Of a DNA stretch of 38,172 nt, positions 7,845 to 16,341 are shown in pieces. The notes beneath the pieces were generated by a model that was given only the letters and a program-made list of their open reading frames with translations, had not been told where the DNA came from and did no database searches. Each line of letters begins with the position of its first letter. The stretch's first letter is position 1. A program made the translations under genes and the position numbers. Source of the DNA: Candidatus Methanoperedens sp. (GTDB lineage Archaea; Halobacteriota; Methanosarcinia; Methanosarcinales; Methanoperedenaceae); NCBI GenBank assembly GCA_028717345.1, contig JAQUNZ010000017.1, positions 1-38,172 of the forward strand, written 5' to 3'.

Positions 7845-9020
7845 ATGAAAAACATTGAAGGCGGTATCTGCGCAGTAAAAGGGATCAGGGCGAACGGCGT
7901 CAAGCAGGGAAAGAATGGCATTGCCATAATGGTGGCTGATGCAAGACAACTTTCTTCATCCGGTGTTTTCACACGGAATAAAGTCATAGCTGCTCCCCTT
8001 ATTATTACGCGGGAAGCACTGTCAAAAGGTGAATTGAAAGCCATCATTGCCAACAGCGGATGCGCCAATGCGTTTACGGGGAAAAAAGGCATCCAGGACG
8101 CAAAATGGATGGCAGGTTTATTGTCAAAAAAACTGGAATGCTCTCCTGATGAGATCGGTGTTGCATCAACCGGTGTTATCGGAAGGTATCTTGATAAACA
8201 ATGGCTTGCAGGACATCTTGATGAGGTCTGCGATCATATTTCAAGTTCAAAAGAGGCATCAGCTGCATGCGCCCGTGCCATCATGACAACTGATACCACA
8301 ATGAAAGAAGTCGCTGTAGAACTAAATAACGGTGTGCGAATAGCAGGCATAGCCAAAGGCTCAGGGATGATCGAACCCAATATGGGAACAATGCTTGCAT
8401 TTCTGTTTACTGATGCATGTTTGTCAAAGAAGGCTCTTGATGTCTGCTTGAAAAAAGCAGTTGATAAAAGCTTCAACATGGTAGTAGTGGACGGCGACAC
8501 GAGCACAAATGATATGGCGCTCATTACAGCCACAGGCTACAGTGAATGCGATGAAAAAACGTTCCAGGATGGGCTTGATCATGTGTGCATAAGTCTTGCA
8601 AAGATGATAGCTAAAGACGGCGAAGGCGCGACACGGCTCATTGAGGCACGGGTAAGCGGCGCAAGGTCGGAGGCTGATGCAAGAGCTGCTGCCAAGACAA
8701 TAGTTCGCTCGCCTCTTGTTAAGACTGCAATATATGGAAAAGACCCAAACTGGGGCAGGGTGGTCGCAGCAGCCGGGTATTCAGGCGCTGAGGTTGACCA
8801 GGACAGGATATCGCTCAAGTTCTCTGGGAATAATAAAGAGGCTGTTCTTGTTGATTCTGGTAAAATAATAGAAGGAAAACTTGACGAGCTAAAGAGCATT
8901 ATGGAAAGCAGGGAGATACTCATCGAGGTGGATATTGGTCTTGGTGAAAATAGTGCAACTGCGTGGGGATGCGACCTGACATACGATTATGTCAAGATCA
9001 ATGCCATGTATACGACTTGA
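7845..9020 (+). CDS. argJ: Glutamate N-acetyltransferase / amino-acid acetyltransferase
   Basis: ArgJ recycles the acetyl group from N-acetylornithine to glutamate and in some organisms also uses acetyl-CoA. The 391-residue precursor contains the self-cleavage site NMGTMLAF. Thr182 would become the N-terminal nucleophile of the beta chain. Further family motifs are KGSGMIEPN, DGDTSTNDMALI and AIYGKDPNWGRVVAAAGYSG. The residue before the nucleophile is Gly; the form I know best has Ala. The ATG at 7845 is preferred to the TTG two codons upstream. It belongs to the argC-CBS-argJ group. Confidence 0.95.
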   Translation: MKNIEGGICAVKGIRANGVKQGKNGIAIMVADARQLSSSGVFTRNKVIAAPLIITREALSKGELKAIIANSGCANAFTGKKGIQDAKWMAGLLSKKLECSPDEIGVASTGVIGRYLDKQWLAGHLDEVCDHISSSKEASAACARAIMTTDTTMKEVAVELNNGVRIAGIAKGSGMIEPNMGTMLAFLFTDACLSKKALDVCLKKAVDKSFNMVVVDGDTSTNDMALITATGYSECDEKTFQDGLDHVCISLAKMIAKDGEGATRLIEARVSGARSEADARAAAKTIVRSPLVKTAIYGKDPNWGRVVAAAGYSGAEVDQDRISLKFSGNNKEAVLVDSGKIIEGKLDELKSIMESREILIEVDIGLGENSATAWGCDLTYDYVKINAMYTT

Positions 9021-9041
9021 AAAGCCTTTAAAAGTGGAAAC

Positions 9042-9782
9042 TCACTTTTTATCATCAAAAACGAATTTGCAGTGTTGATACCCTGTTCCGAAGCATTCTG
9101 TCTCTTTGAAAGTATAATCGATGTTAAGCCTGCTTGAAAAGATACCTTCTAAGATCCCTTCGTCCATGGAGCACAGCGTTTTTCCCACGTTGGGCATCTT
9201 ACTGCAGTGGTAGCATCCCGTCACCATTATCGCAGGGCTGTTGTTGATGATATTCATATTCCCCAGCTTATGTGAACTCCAGAATTCAGAAAGTTCATGC
9301 AATAATCCTGATGTATTATTTGATCTGAACTCAGGTCCGAGCCTTGTGCCTATATCCCTTCCCAGCCTTTTCAGGATAGGTTTCGGGTCAAAACCATATG
9401 CTTCCATACCATATCTGAATGTTTGAAAAATATGCGTAATTAAAGAATCCTCATTCATAGCAGATATTTCAAAGGTACCCAGATTCTTTTGATAGTGCGT
9501 CATCATAGGCATTTCCGAAATGGCAAAGCACACCGAATTAAGATAAAAATATTTTTTTCTTTTATCGTTGGGGGATGATTTTTCCAGTATAAGATTTTGT
9601 TCTTCAAGGTCATCCAGGTGCACAGATATGGTTGATTTTGCTTTTCCGGATTGCTCCACAAGGTCATCGAATGAAGCCGCTCCTTTTCTCAACATCTCAA
9701 GTATTTTTAACTTGACTGGACTATCCAGGGCAACAATACCGTTTTCAGTAGAAAAGATCATCATATTCCGGTCGTGACCCAT
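9042..9782 (-). CDS. MsvR-like transcriptional regulator: winged helix plus V4R domain
   Basis: A 246-residue protein with an N-terminal winged-helix DNA-binding domain (residues ~18-75: SPVKLKILEMLRKGAASFDDLVEQ and STISVHLDDLEEQNLI). A C-terminal V4R domain (~100-240) carries five cysteines in TGCYHC, TLC, TEC and YQHC. V4R domains bind small hydrophobic or redox ligands. Methanogen MsvR regulators have this architecture and sense redox state through such cysteines. Assignment to MsvR itself is inference. The ATG at 9782 lies about one TATA-to-start distance from a TATA box, so the transcript is probably leaderless. An inverted repeat just upstream of the TATA box suggests autoregulation. 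Confidence 0.82.
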   Translation of the reverse strand: MGHDRNMMIFSTENGIVALDSPVKLKILEMLRKGAASFDDLVEQSGKAKSTISVHLDDLEEQNLILEKSSPNDKRKKYFYLNSVCFAISEMPMMTHYQKNLGTFEISAMNEDSLITHIFQTFRYGMEAYGFDPKPILKRLGRDIGTRLGPEFRSNNTSGLLHELSEFWSSHKLGNMNIINNSPAIMVTGCYHCSKMPNVGKTLCSMDEGILEGIFSSRLNIDYTFKETECFGTGYQHCKFVFDDKK

Positions 9783-9802
9783 GATTTCTAAATGGTTCTG
9801 GT

Positions 9803-9831
9803 AATATAAATAATGTTCGTTTTTGTACGAA
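9803..9831 (-). promoter_or_regulatory. Promoter with TTCG/CGAA inverted-repeat operator of the V4R regulator
   Basis: The 16-base inverted repeat TTCGTTTTTGTACGAA at 9816-9831 has arms TTCGT/ACGAA around a six-base centre. It lies directly upstream of a minus-strand TATA element (TTTATATTAC, about 9801-9810), so it covers the BRE/TFB position. TTCG half-sites resemble those I recall being reported for MsvR operators. The predicted transcription start falls at about 9782, the first base of the gene. Confidence 0.6.
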
Positions 9832-9860
9832 TATTGACGGAAATATTTATATGCTGGGAA

Positions 9861-10904
9861 TTATTCAAATAACCGGTCAAGCAACCAGTTTGGGTCGAAC
9901 CTGACGAGGTCTTTATAGCTCTGACCCACGCCCAGGAACAGTATTGGCTTGCCAGTTGTGTATGCAATGGATATGGCTGCCCCGCCTTTTGCATCTGCAT
10001 CCTGTTTTGTTAATATGGTACCATTAAATGGCACTGCATTGTTAAACAATCTTGCGCGTTCAACTGCATCGTTCCCTGCAATTGCTTCATCAACGAAAAT
10101 GATAAGGTTCGGATTATTCACCCTGCACACTTTTTTTAACTGGTCCATCAGGTTAATGTTAGTGTGCAGCCTTCCAGCCGTATCAGCAAGCACTACATCT
10201 TTGTGTTTAGCTTTTGCGAACTGGATTGCGTCATATACAATAGCAGCCGGGTCTGCTCCTTCCTGATGTTTTATGAGCTTTATCCCGAGCGACTCGGCAT
10301 GCCTTTCTATCTGCTCAATAGCGCCTGCGCGGAAGGTATCGGCTGCGGCGATCACCACTGAATATCCCTGTTCTTTGAAGCGCTCTGCCATCTTTGCTAT
10401 GGTGGTGGTTTTGCCTGTGCCGTTAACTCCAACAAAAACGATAGTTACAGGCTTGGGAGAACTTTTGATGAATGCATCAAAGTCGAATGAGTCAACCGAA
10501 ATAACTTTTGATATCGCCTGCCTGAGGGCGTTTTCTACGATCTTGCCGGTATCAGAACCGATCTTCCTGCGAGTTCCTATGAGTTCGATCTTGACGTTTT
10601 CCACTATTTTTTCGGTGACTGGAAGAGCAACATCGCTTTCAAGAAGAGCCATCTCAAGTTCCCATAGATGGTCTTTGAGGCTTTTCTCTTCGATGATAAA
10701 TTCCTGTTCGATAACAGCAGCCTTGATCTTCTGGATCAGGCTGATCTTTTCAGGGATTTTGGGCGCTTCTACCTGCGTATCTGCCCGCTCGTCTTCTTTT
10801 CCAACAGGCTTTTCGGCGCTAATTACCGCTTTTTCGTTATTTTCTATTGCTCCGCCGATGAGCTTTTTAAATCCGCCAAGCTTTTCTTTTAGCTTATCAA
10901 ACAT
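9861..10904 (-). CDS. ftsY: Signal recognition particle receptor FtsY
   Basis: FtsY is the membrane-docking SRP receptor GTPase that delivers ribosome-nascent chains to the Sec translocon. The 347-residue protein has an acidic N-terminal segment (residues 20-60), a helical N domain, and a GTPase G domain. The G domain has P-loop GVNGTGKT (159-166), ADTFRAGAIEQ (188-198), DTAGR (241-245), TKQD and a C-terminal GVGQ...DLVRF. It follows pfdA after two bases in the conserved archaeal order rpl18a-pfdA-ftsY. A 78-base gap and a separate promoter divide it from the V4R gene. Confidence 0.96.
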   Translation of the reverse strand: MFDKLKEKLGGFKKLIGGAIENNEKAVISAEKPVGKEDERADTQVEAPKIPEKISLIQKIKAAVIEQEFIIEEKSLKDHLWELEMALLESDVALPVTEKIVENVKIELIGTRRKIGSDTGKIVENALRQAISKVISVDSFDFDAFIKSSPKPVTIVFVGVNGTGKTTTIAKMAERFKEQGYSVVIAAADTFRAGAIEQIERHAESLGIKLIKHQEGADPAAIVYDAIQFAKAKHKDVVLADTAGRLHTNINLMDQLKKVCRVNNPNLIIFVDEAIAGNDAVERARLFNNAVPFNGTILTKQDADAKGGAAISIAYTTGKPILFLGVGQSYKDLVRFDPNWLLDRLFE

Positions 10905-10906
10905 AT

Positions 10907-11362
10907 TTACTGGGCGCTCATTGGCATCTGTTGTTGCTGATGTTGCTGTTGCTGCATCTGAACGGTTTTTTCGATGTTTTGCATTTCCTGCGCTAATTTT
11001 GCAAAGGTGCTGTTCATCTGTTCGAAGTATTTTGTAAGTTCTTCTTTTCTTTTCTCAAGAAAGACCTTGGCATCTTCTGTTTTCTTTTCAACGCTGACCC
11101 CGGCGCCGATACCTATCACGACTTTATCTGTGCTTGCAAGCGTTGCATTGACAAACGACCCAAAACCGATAGGCACAAGCGTTTCTTTTCCAGCTGTTTC
11201 ATCTTTCAGTGCAGTAATTGTCGCAAGAGCGGTTTCAAGGTCTTTTAGGGTCAGCTTTAACATGTTTATCTGCTGACCTATCGCTTCAGCCTGGTACTGG
11301 TACTGCTGATGCAATCCTGCAAGTTCCTGGATCTGCTGCTGTGTCAATACGGCATCAGTCAT
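10907..11362 (-). CDS. pfdA: Prefoldin subunit alpha
   Basis: Prefoldin is a hexameric co-chaperone that holds unfolded proteins for the thermosome. The 151-residue product has the alpha-type organisation: an N-terminal coiled coil (residues 8-60), a central beta region with VPIGFGSFVNATL and VVIGIGAGVSVEK, then a C-terminal coiled coil. It ends in an unusual Gln/Met-rich tail (MQQQQHQQQQMPMSAQ) that may be flexible. The start overlaps the rpl18a stop by ATGA, so translation is coupled. Confidence 0.95.
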   Translation of the reverse strand: MTDAVLTQQQIQELAGLHQQYQYQAEAIGQQINMLKLTLKDLETALATITALKDETAGKETLVPIGFGSFVNATLASTDKVVIGIGAGVSVEKKTEDAKVFLEKRKEELTKYFEQMNSTFAKLAQEMQNIEKTVQMQQQQHQQQQMPMSAQ

Positions 11363-11538
11363 GCTTTGACCTCTTCAGCTCCCTCTATCTTTATCAATCT
11401 GCGCTCAAGCCCGTGTTCGCTTCCTATCAATGAATATGCTTTCTCGATTGCGTTTTTCTTATTCTGGGATGTTACTTTCTTAGAGAAGTGTTCCCATTTT
11501 AATCCTGCTTTGAATGTTCCTTTAACGGTAAAATCCAT
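11359..11538 (-). CDS. rpl18a: Ribosomal protein L18Ae/LX (eL20)
   Basis: A 59-residue protein beginning MDFTVKGTFKAGLKWEHFSK with NAIEKAYSLIGSEHGLERRLIKI, the signature of archaeal LX/L18Ae of the large ribosomal subunit. Length is normal. The ATG at 11538 is preceded three bases away by the near-perfect ribosome binding site AAGGTGAT (plus strand 11542-11549), and the stop overlaps pfdA. It is the first gene of the operon. The eIF6 and L31e/L39e genes that often precede it in archaea are not here; the upstream neighbour is an unrelated divergent lipoprotein. Confidence 0.93.
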   Translation of the reverse strand: MDFTVKGTFKAGLKWEHFSKKVTSQNKKNAIEKAYSLIGSEHGLERRLIKIEGAEEVKA

Positions 11539-11541
11539 AGT

Positions 11542-11587
11542 ATCACCTTAATTGGGCTTTGTCATAGACTCACTCGGATATATAACT
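11542..11587 (-). promoter_or_regulatory. Promoter and ribosome binding site of rpl18a-pfdA-ftsY
   Basis: On the minus strand a TATA element GTTATATATCC (plus 11577-11587) lies about 45 bases before the rpl18a ATG. The ribosome binding site AAGGTGAT at 11542-11549 lies between. A short leader of about 15-20 bases is predicted. A plus-strand TATA-like TTTATAATA at about 11611-11619 probably serves the divergent lipoprotein gene. Confidence 0.6.
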
Positions 11588-11653
11588 AACTTAATAGTAA
11601 AAATCGACATATTTATAATATAAGAAATTATCCGTTAAATAAATAATGGTGAA

Positions 11654-13372
11654 ATGATGATTCAAAGAATAGTAGTCTTGTTGATTATTTCGATTGTAAT
11701 AATTACTGGATGTGTGGAGAAAGATGTCACACTTATTACGCCTGCACCTACACTGACCTCCACACCTGTTTATACACCTCTGCCCACCCAGGTAACTTCC
11801 ACGCCCGTAGAGACATCTTTACCTGCACCTGTTAAGGTCTCTGGTATTGTGGCGGATTGCAGCTATTCCTATGGCTCAAAAGTCAGCATCCCCAATGCTA
11901 TTATTAGTTACGCAGGAAAAAACATCACTACCGACAATGAGGGTCATTTTAGTCTTTCTATACCTGATGCGGAGTCTGATCCGATTCTGGAAATTACTGC
12001 TCCAGGCTATACGCCATATCGTGAGCTTCCATCACGCATGGTTAACGGGGCTTTTTACCTCATTCCAAAGGATCTATATCGGGGTGTTTATCTTGTCCTA
12101 TGGAATCCTGAAAAATACAATCCACGAAACTTGCATAGAAAATGGGAACAGCAAACCGAGTTTGTCATTGTTCAGACAGGAGCAAGTGAAAAACAGATTA
12201 ACACCTTGCGTGCCATCCTTGCTACAGACGAGTATCGCAAGATGACTGGCGGGCGTTTCACAAGCAAAATAAACCCAATCCTGGTTAAAGAAAAACCTAT
12301 GGGGAACGAAGCGATAAATAAGACGATAATTTCCTTTTCCTCAGGGATTGTACCTGGTGGTGTTGCTCACTCAGAAGATATCAATGGTATTATAAATTAT
12401 GCAGAGATTACCTGGGATACCACTCAAGTTCTTGGTGCTAGCAATATTTGGCATGAAATGGTGCATACAGTGACGTCAGGTGGTCATATCAACGAGTGGC
12501 CTAGTGTGGTTAGTGAGATACAAGGTACTGATGGTAAGGTCAGCGAGACGGATGAAAAAATATTTAATTGCATCTACAACAGTCCACCATTACGCGGTGA
12601 GGCAAATCCACCCGATATTTTTTTGCCTTCAAATGTTACAGCACCCATAATTACAAGACAATCTGCCGACTGGGGAAACTTAACAAACTCTATCGGTATG
12701 GAATTTGTAGAGATACCAGAAGGCGAATTTGATATGGGGTCTCCATCATCTGAAAAGTATAGAAAATTTAATGAGGGACCTGTCCATCATGTAAAAATTG
12801 CATATAATTTTTATCTGGGTAAATATGAGGTAACCCAGAAACAGTGGCGGGATATTATGGGAAAAAATCCCTCGTTTAACAAAGGCGATGACCTGCCTGT
12901 TGAGCAGGTCTCATGGAATGATGTACAAGTATTTTTAAGAAAACTCAATGAGATCGAAGGCACTGATAAGTATCGCCTTCCGACAGAGGCAGAATGGGAA
13001 TATGCAGCAAGAGCTGGAACCACGACAATGTATTCCTATGGCAATAACGAATCTGAACTTGGCGATTATGCATGGTACATAGGAAACTCAAACGGAACTT
13101 CGCATGCAGTTGGTCAGAAGAAACCCAATCCATGGGGGCTGTACGATATGCATGGTAATGTTTGGGATTGGGTGCAAGATAGCTGGCATGAAACATATGA
13201 CGGTGCACCCTCGGATGGAAGTGCCTGGGTAAATAAAGATACTCTTTTCAAGGTCAGACGAGGTGGTGTTTTTCGACAAGGGATTGATGAAAGCAGATCA
13301 GCAATGCGCCTCAACGACCATCAGGACGGACGTTACTCAGGGCTAGGCTTCCGCCTTGCAAGGGATATATAA
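11654..13372 (+). CDS. Lipoprotein with carboxypeptidase-regulatory-like, HExxH and FGE-sulfatase (SUMF1-like) domains
   Basis: A 572-residue exported protein. Residues 1-20 form a signal peptide with lipobox ITGC, followed by a Pro/Thr-rich linker. Residues ~58-130 form a carboxypeptidase-regulatory-like beta-sandwich. Residues ~135-320 include HEMVH at 267-271, a possible zinc-peptidase motif, although the downstream GGHINEW does not fit the metzincin spacing. Residues ~345-572 are a formylglycine-generating-enzyme-like domain (MEFVEIPEGEFDMGS, KYEVTQKQW, YRLPTEAEWEYAARAG, WGLYDMHGNVWDWVQD, GLGFRLARD). The paired catalytic cysteines of true FGE enzymes are absent from RRGGVFRQGIDESRSAMR, so oxidation of a sulfatase is not expected. 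Surface binding or peptidase roles are guesses. Confidence 0.8.
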   Translation: MMIQRIVVLLIISIVIITGCVEKDVTLITPAPTLTSTPVYTPLPTQVTSTPVETSLPAPVKVSGIVADCSYSYGSKVSIPNAIISYAGKNITTDNEGHFSLSIPDAESDPILEITAPGYTPYRELPSRMVNGAFYLIPKDLYRGVYLVLWNPEKYNPRNLHRKWEQQTEFVIVQTGASEKQINTLRAILATDEYRKMTGGRFTSKINPILVKEKPMGNEAINKTIISFSSGIVPGGVAHSEDINGIINYAEITWDTTQVLGASNIWHEMVHTVTSGGHINEWPSVVSEIQGTDGKVSETDEKIFNCIYNSPPLRGEANPPDIFLPSNVTAPIITRQSADWGNLTNSIGMEFVEIPEGEFDMGSPSSEKYRKFNEGPVHHVKIAYNFYLGKYEVTQKQWRDIMGKNPSFNKGDDLPVEQVSWNDVQVFLRKLNEIEGTDKYRLPTEAEWEYAARAGTTTMYSYGNNESELGDYAWYIGNSNGTSHAVGQKKPNPWGLYDMHGNVWDWVQDSWHETYDGAPSDGSAWVNKDTLFKVRRGGVFRQGIDESRSAMRLNDHQDGRYSGLGFRLARDI

Positions 13373-13398
13373 CAATGGTCACAAAAATCCACAACCCT

Positions 13399-13443
13399 TA
13401 TATAATATGAACATAATTGTACATCAATGTACTAAAATGTACA
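13399..13443 (+). promoter_or_regulatory. trpCBA promoter with three TGTAC (TRP-box-like) elements at 10-bp spacing
   Basis: A TATA box TTATATAATA lies at 13399-13408. Starting 10 bases downstream are TGTACA (13418-13423), TGTACT (13428-13433) and TGTACA (13438-13443). The three boxes are in perfect 10-bp phase, and the outer two form a palindrome, AATTGTACAT to ATGTACAATT. They cover the expected transcription start near 13430. TGTACA is the TRP-box core bound by TrpY in Methanothermobacter, so tryptophan-responsive repression is likely. Confidence 0.8.
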
Positions 13444-13464
13444 ATTAAAGAATCAAGGAAATCT

Positions 13465-14274
13465 ATGCATCAGATAATCAATGAGATACTGGATTCAACA
13501 AAAAAGAGGCTTCCTACTTCCGGAAACATAAAAAAAGCAAAAGTTGCATCGCGTAATTTCGCAGAGGGCGTAAATGCCAGAAAAAATCAAGATCTTATAC
13601 CTGTCATAGCCGAATTAAAACCCTCATCCCCGACAAAGTTCATAAGGGACGTTACCCCCCAGGATGCGACTGAGATCGCAAAACAGATGGAAGCAGCAGG
13701 TGCAGCAGCCATATCAGTTCTGACAGAGCCGCAGTTTTTCAAGGGAAGCATCCGGAACCTGAAAAGCGTAAGAAGTGCTGTGAAATTACCGGTTCTGCGA
13801 AAGGATTTCATCATAGATAAATCCCAGATATTCGAGGCAGAGAGCGATATGATCCTGATTATTGCAGGGATACTTGGCAGCAGCCTGAACGATTTTGTGA
13901 ATGAGGTTATCGCAAGTGGTCGCGAACCCCTGGTAGAAGTGCATAATGAAATGGAACTGGAAAACGCCCTCTCCACCCGTGCAAATATCATCGGGATAAA
14001 CAACCGCGATCTAACGACCATGAAAGTTGACATATCAACCACAGAAAAGCTTGCGCCTCTAATTAGTGGCAGGATCATTGTCAGCGAAAGCGGGATATCG
14101 TCCCCTGAGGATGCGGTGCGTATGATTGATGCAGGAGTGGATGCGCTCCTTGTGGGAACATCTATTATGCTTGGAAATGTTTATGAAAAGACTTACGAAT
14201 TAGTACACGCATTGAACACTAAAAATAAGAGAACCGCAGTAAACGCAGATAAACGCAGATTTGTTGCAGAATGA
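13465..14274 (+). CDS. trpC: Indole-3-glycerol phosphate synthase
   Basis: TrpC closes the indole ring from carboxyphenylamino-deoxyribulose phosphate. The 269-residue TIM barrel shows AELKPSSPTKF (catalytic Lys/Ser region), LRKDFIID, GINNRDLTTMKVD, ISESG-type VSESGISSPED and DALLVGTSIM. The open frame reaches back to 13417, but the ATG at 13465 follows AAGGAAATCT and lies after the TGTAC boxes. The last ~17 residues (KNKRTAVNADKRRFVAE) are encoded largely by a short tandem repeat and extend past the barrel. First gene of trpCBA. Confidence 0.95.
   Translation: MHQIINEILDSTKKRLPTSGNIKKAKVASRNFAEGVNARKNQDLIPVIAELKPSSPTKFIRDVTPQDATEIAKQMEAAGAAAISVLTEPQFFKGSIRNLKSVRSAVKLPVLRKDFIIDKSQIFEAESDMILIIAGILGSSLNDFVNEVIASGREPLVEVHNEMELENALSTRANIIGINNRDLTTMKVDISTTEKLAPLISGRIIVSESGISSPEDAVRMIDAGVDALLVGTSIMLGNVYEKTYELVHALNTKNKRTAVNADKRRFVAE
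14233..14260 (+). repeat. 10-bp tandem repeat (AAACGCAGAT) inside the trpC 3' end
   Basis: ACCGCAGT is followed by two perfect copies of AAACGCAGAT (14241-14250 and 14251-14260). The unit resembles the CGCAGATAAACGCAGAT-type short dispersed repeat I recall from various prokaryotic genomes. It is read in frame as TAVNADKRRF, adding a tail to TrpC. Confidence 0.6.
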
Positions 14275-14277
14275 ATT

Positions 14278-15465
14278 ATGAAACGAGAACTTAAATCCAC
14301 AAAATTCGGTAAATACGGCGGGCAGTTCGTTCCTGAAGTGCTCATGCCTGCACTTGAAGAACTCACCGAGCAGTACGAAAGATACAAAGACGATTCAGTT
14401 TTTAACGAGGAATTGAATTATTATCTGAAGGATTTTGCAGGACGTCCATCTCCATTATATCATGCAAAGAGGCTCTCCAAAGAATACGGCGTCAAGATAT
14501 ATCTCAAGCGCGAAGACCTTGTTCACGGCGGGGCGCATAAGCTCAACAACACGCTCGGTCAGGCGCTGCTTGCCAGATATATGGGAAAAAAGAGGATAAT
14601 AGCAGAGACTGGCGCAGGTCAGCATGGTACAGCATGCGCAATGGCAGGCGCTGCTTTTGGCATTAAGACCGAGGTATATATGGGCGCAAAGGATACCGTG
14701 CGCCAGCGCATGAACGTGTACAGGATGGAACTGATGGGTACGAAAGTAATTCCTGTCAAAGGCGGCTCGCAGACCCTGAAAGATGCTATCAATGAAGCTA
14801 TGCGTGACTGGGTGGCAAATGTTGAGACCACGCATTACCTGATCGGCTCTGTTGTGGGACCGCATCCATTTCCAACGATAGTGCGCGATTTCCAGAGCGT
14901 TATAGGAAAAGAGGTGCGCACACAGATAATGGAAAAAGAAGGGCGTTTCCCTGATTCCATTGTCGCCTGTACAGGCGGAGGAAGTAATGCGATGGGAATA
15001 TTCCATCCCTTCATTGAAGATGATGTTGACCTTTTTGCCGTGGAAGCAGGCGGAAGCGGGATGAAAGTCACTGATAAAGAAGCGCTTCACTCTGCGACCC
15101 TGTGTACGGGCGAAGATGGCGTGCTTCACGGCATGAGAACGAAGGTGCTGCAGAATAAGTACGGACAGATACTTGAATCAAGTTCTATCGCTGCGGGTCT
15201 TGATTATGCGGGCGTTGGTCCTGAGCTTGCGTATCTTGCAGATATCGGACGTCTCAAGCCATGCAATTCAATGGATGCAGAGGCTCTTGAAGCGTTCAAC
15301 GACCTGTGCATATTCGAGGGCATCATTCCGGCGCTTGAGTCATCTCATGCTGTCGCTTATGTCAAGAAGGTGGCTGCATCCGGCGAACTTGGTGATATCG
15401 TGGTAATAAACCTGTCTGGCAGGGGCGACAAAGACCTTGAGACCGTGATGGGGATGAGAAAATGA
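14278..15465 (+). CDS. trpB: Tryptophan synthase beta chain
   Basis: TrpB condenses indole with serine using PLP. The 395-residue protein is of the TrpB1 type with [11 protein letters not shown] at the N-terminus, [15 protein letters not shown] with PLP lysine Lys88, [12 protein letters not shown], the phosphate-binding [10 protein letters not shown] and the C-terminal [11 protein letters not shown]. It begins three bases after the trpC stop and overlaps trpA by ATGA, so it is co-translated with its partner. Confidence 0.97.
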   Translation: MKRELKSTKFGKYGGQFVPEVLMPALEELTEQYERYKDDSVFNEELNYYLKDFAGRPSPLYHAKRLSKEYGVKIYLKREDLVHGGAHKLNNTLGQALLARYMGKKRIIAETGAGQHGTACAMAGAAFGIKTEVYMGAKDTVRQRMNVYRMELMGTKVIPVKGGSQTLKDAINEAMRDWVANVETTHYLIGSVVGPHPFPTIVRDFQSVIGKEVRTQIMEKEGRFPDSIVACTGGGSNAMGIFHPFIEDDVDLFAVEAGGSGMKVTDKEALHSATLCTGEDGVLHGMRTKVLQNKYGQILESSSIAAGLDYAGVGPELAYLADIGRLKPCNSMDAEALEAFNDLCIFEGIIPALESSHAVAYVKKVAASGELGDIVVINLSGRGDKDLETVMGMRK

Positions 15466-16241
15466 GGATATCAGAAAAATTCAGCGAGCTTAAGAAGAAA
15501 AAAGAAGGCGCGCTTATAGCATACATCTGCGCAGGTGACCCCACACCTTCCGCCACAAAAGAATATGTGACCGCACTTGTCAGGGGCGGCGCAGATATAA
15601 TTGAACTCGGGCTTCCATTCTCAGACCCGACAGCAGACGGACCCACTATCCAGGCTGGCATCGAACGTTCGCTCAACGGCGGGATGACTCCTGATATTTA
15701 TTTCAGGACAGTGGCATCTCTTAAAATGCATATTCCTCTCGTGGTGATGACATACTACAACATCATCTTCAAAAGAGGACATGAGAAGTTCGTAAAGGAC
15801 TGTGCTGCATCCGGGATCTCAGGGATCATTGTCCCGGATCTTCCACCTGAGGAATCGGGCGATCTTGCCGGGTTTTGCAGGAAAAACGATGTTGATCTTA
15901 TTTTTCTTGTTGCGCCAACGACCACGGATGAAAGGTTGAAGCGCATACTGGCAGAGGCAAAGGGCTTTATCTACCTCGTGGCTCGTCTTGGTGTCACGGG
16001 GGCAAGGTCTGATGTTGCATCATCGACTCGCGAACTGATACAGAGGGTCAAGACCACAACTCCAAAAGCAGTGGGATTCGGGATATCAAGCGGAAAGCAG
16101 GCTGCGGAAATTATTTGCGCAGGGGCTGACGGAGTGATAGTTGGCTCTGCTTTTGTGGACATAATCGCAAGTGGTAAGGATGTTCCGGCAAGGCTTGAGG
16201 TACTGGCCAGGGAATTGAAAGAAGCGATATCATTAGGATGA
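15462..16241 (+). CDS. trpA: Tryptophan synthase alpha chain
   Basis: TrpA cleaves indole-3-glycerol phosphate and channels indole to TrpB. The 259-residue TIM barrel includes [27 protein letters not shown] (catalytic Glu and Asp), [29 protein letters not shown] and [10 protein letters not shown], with the phosphate loop [10 protein letters not shown]. Start overlaps the trpB stop. It ends the trpCBA group; trpE, trpG, trpD and trpF are not in this window. Confidence 0.96.
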   Translation: MRISEKFSELKKKKEGALIAYICAGDPTPSATKEYVTALVRGGADIIELGLPFSDPTADGPTIQAGIERSLNGGMTPDIYFRTVASLKMHIPLVVMTYYNIIFKRGHEKFVKDCAASGISGIIVPDLPPEESGDLAGFCRKNDVDLIFLVAPTTTDERLKRILAEAKGFIYLVARLGVTGARSDVASSTRELIQRVKTTTPKAVGFGISSGKQAAEIICAGADGVIVGSAFVDIIASGKDVPARLEVLARELKEAISLG

Positions 16242-16341
16242 ATGTTAGTTTAAGGTTTTCAGGAAATAATATATATAGCACATATAGATATATTGTTATC
16301 TACAACAAAAAACTAATGGAATTATATCAAGAGAGAAATAA

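Noticed and set aside
12661-13372. Active formylglycine-generating enzyme
   Set aside because: The family fold is clear, but the catalytic cysteine pair is absent from the C-terminal segment, so enzyme activity on sulfatases is not supported.
14233-14260. CRISPR-like repeat array
   Set aside because: The units are 10 bases, tandem without spacers and inside trpC. There is no CRISPR array or cas gene anywhere in the window.
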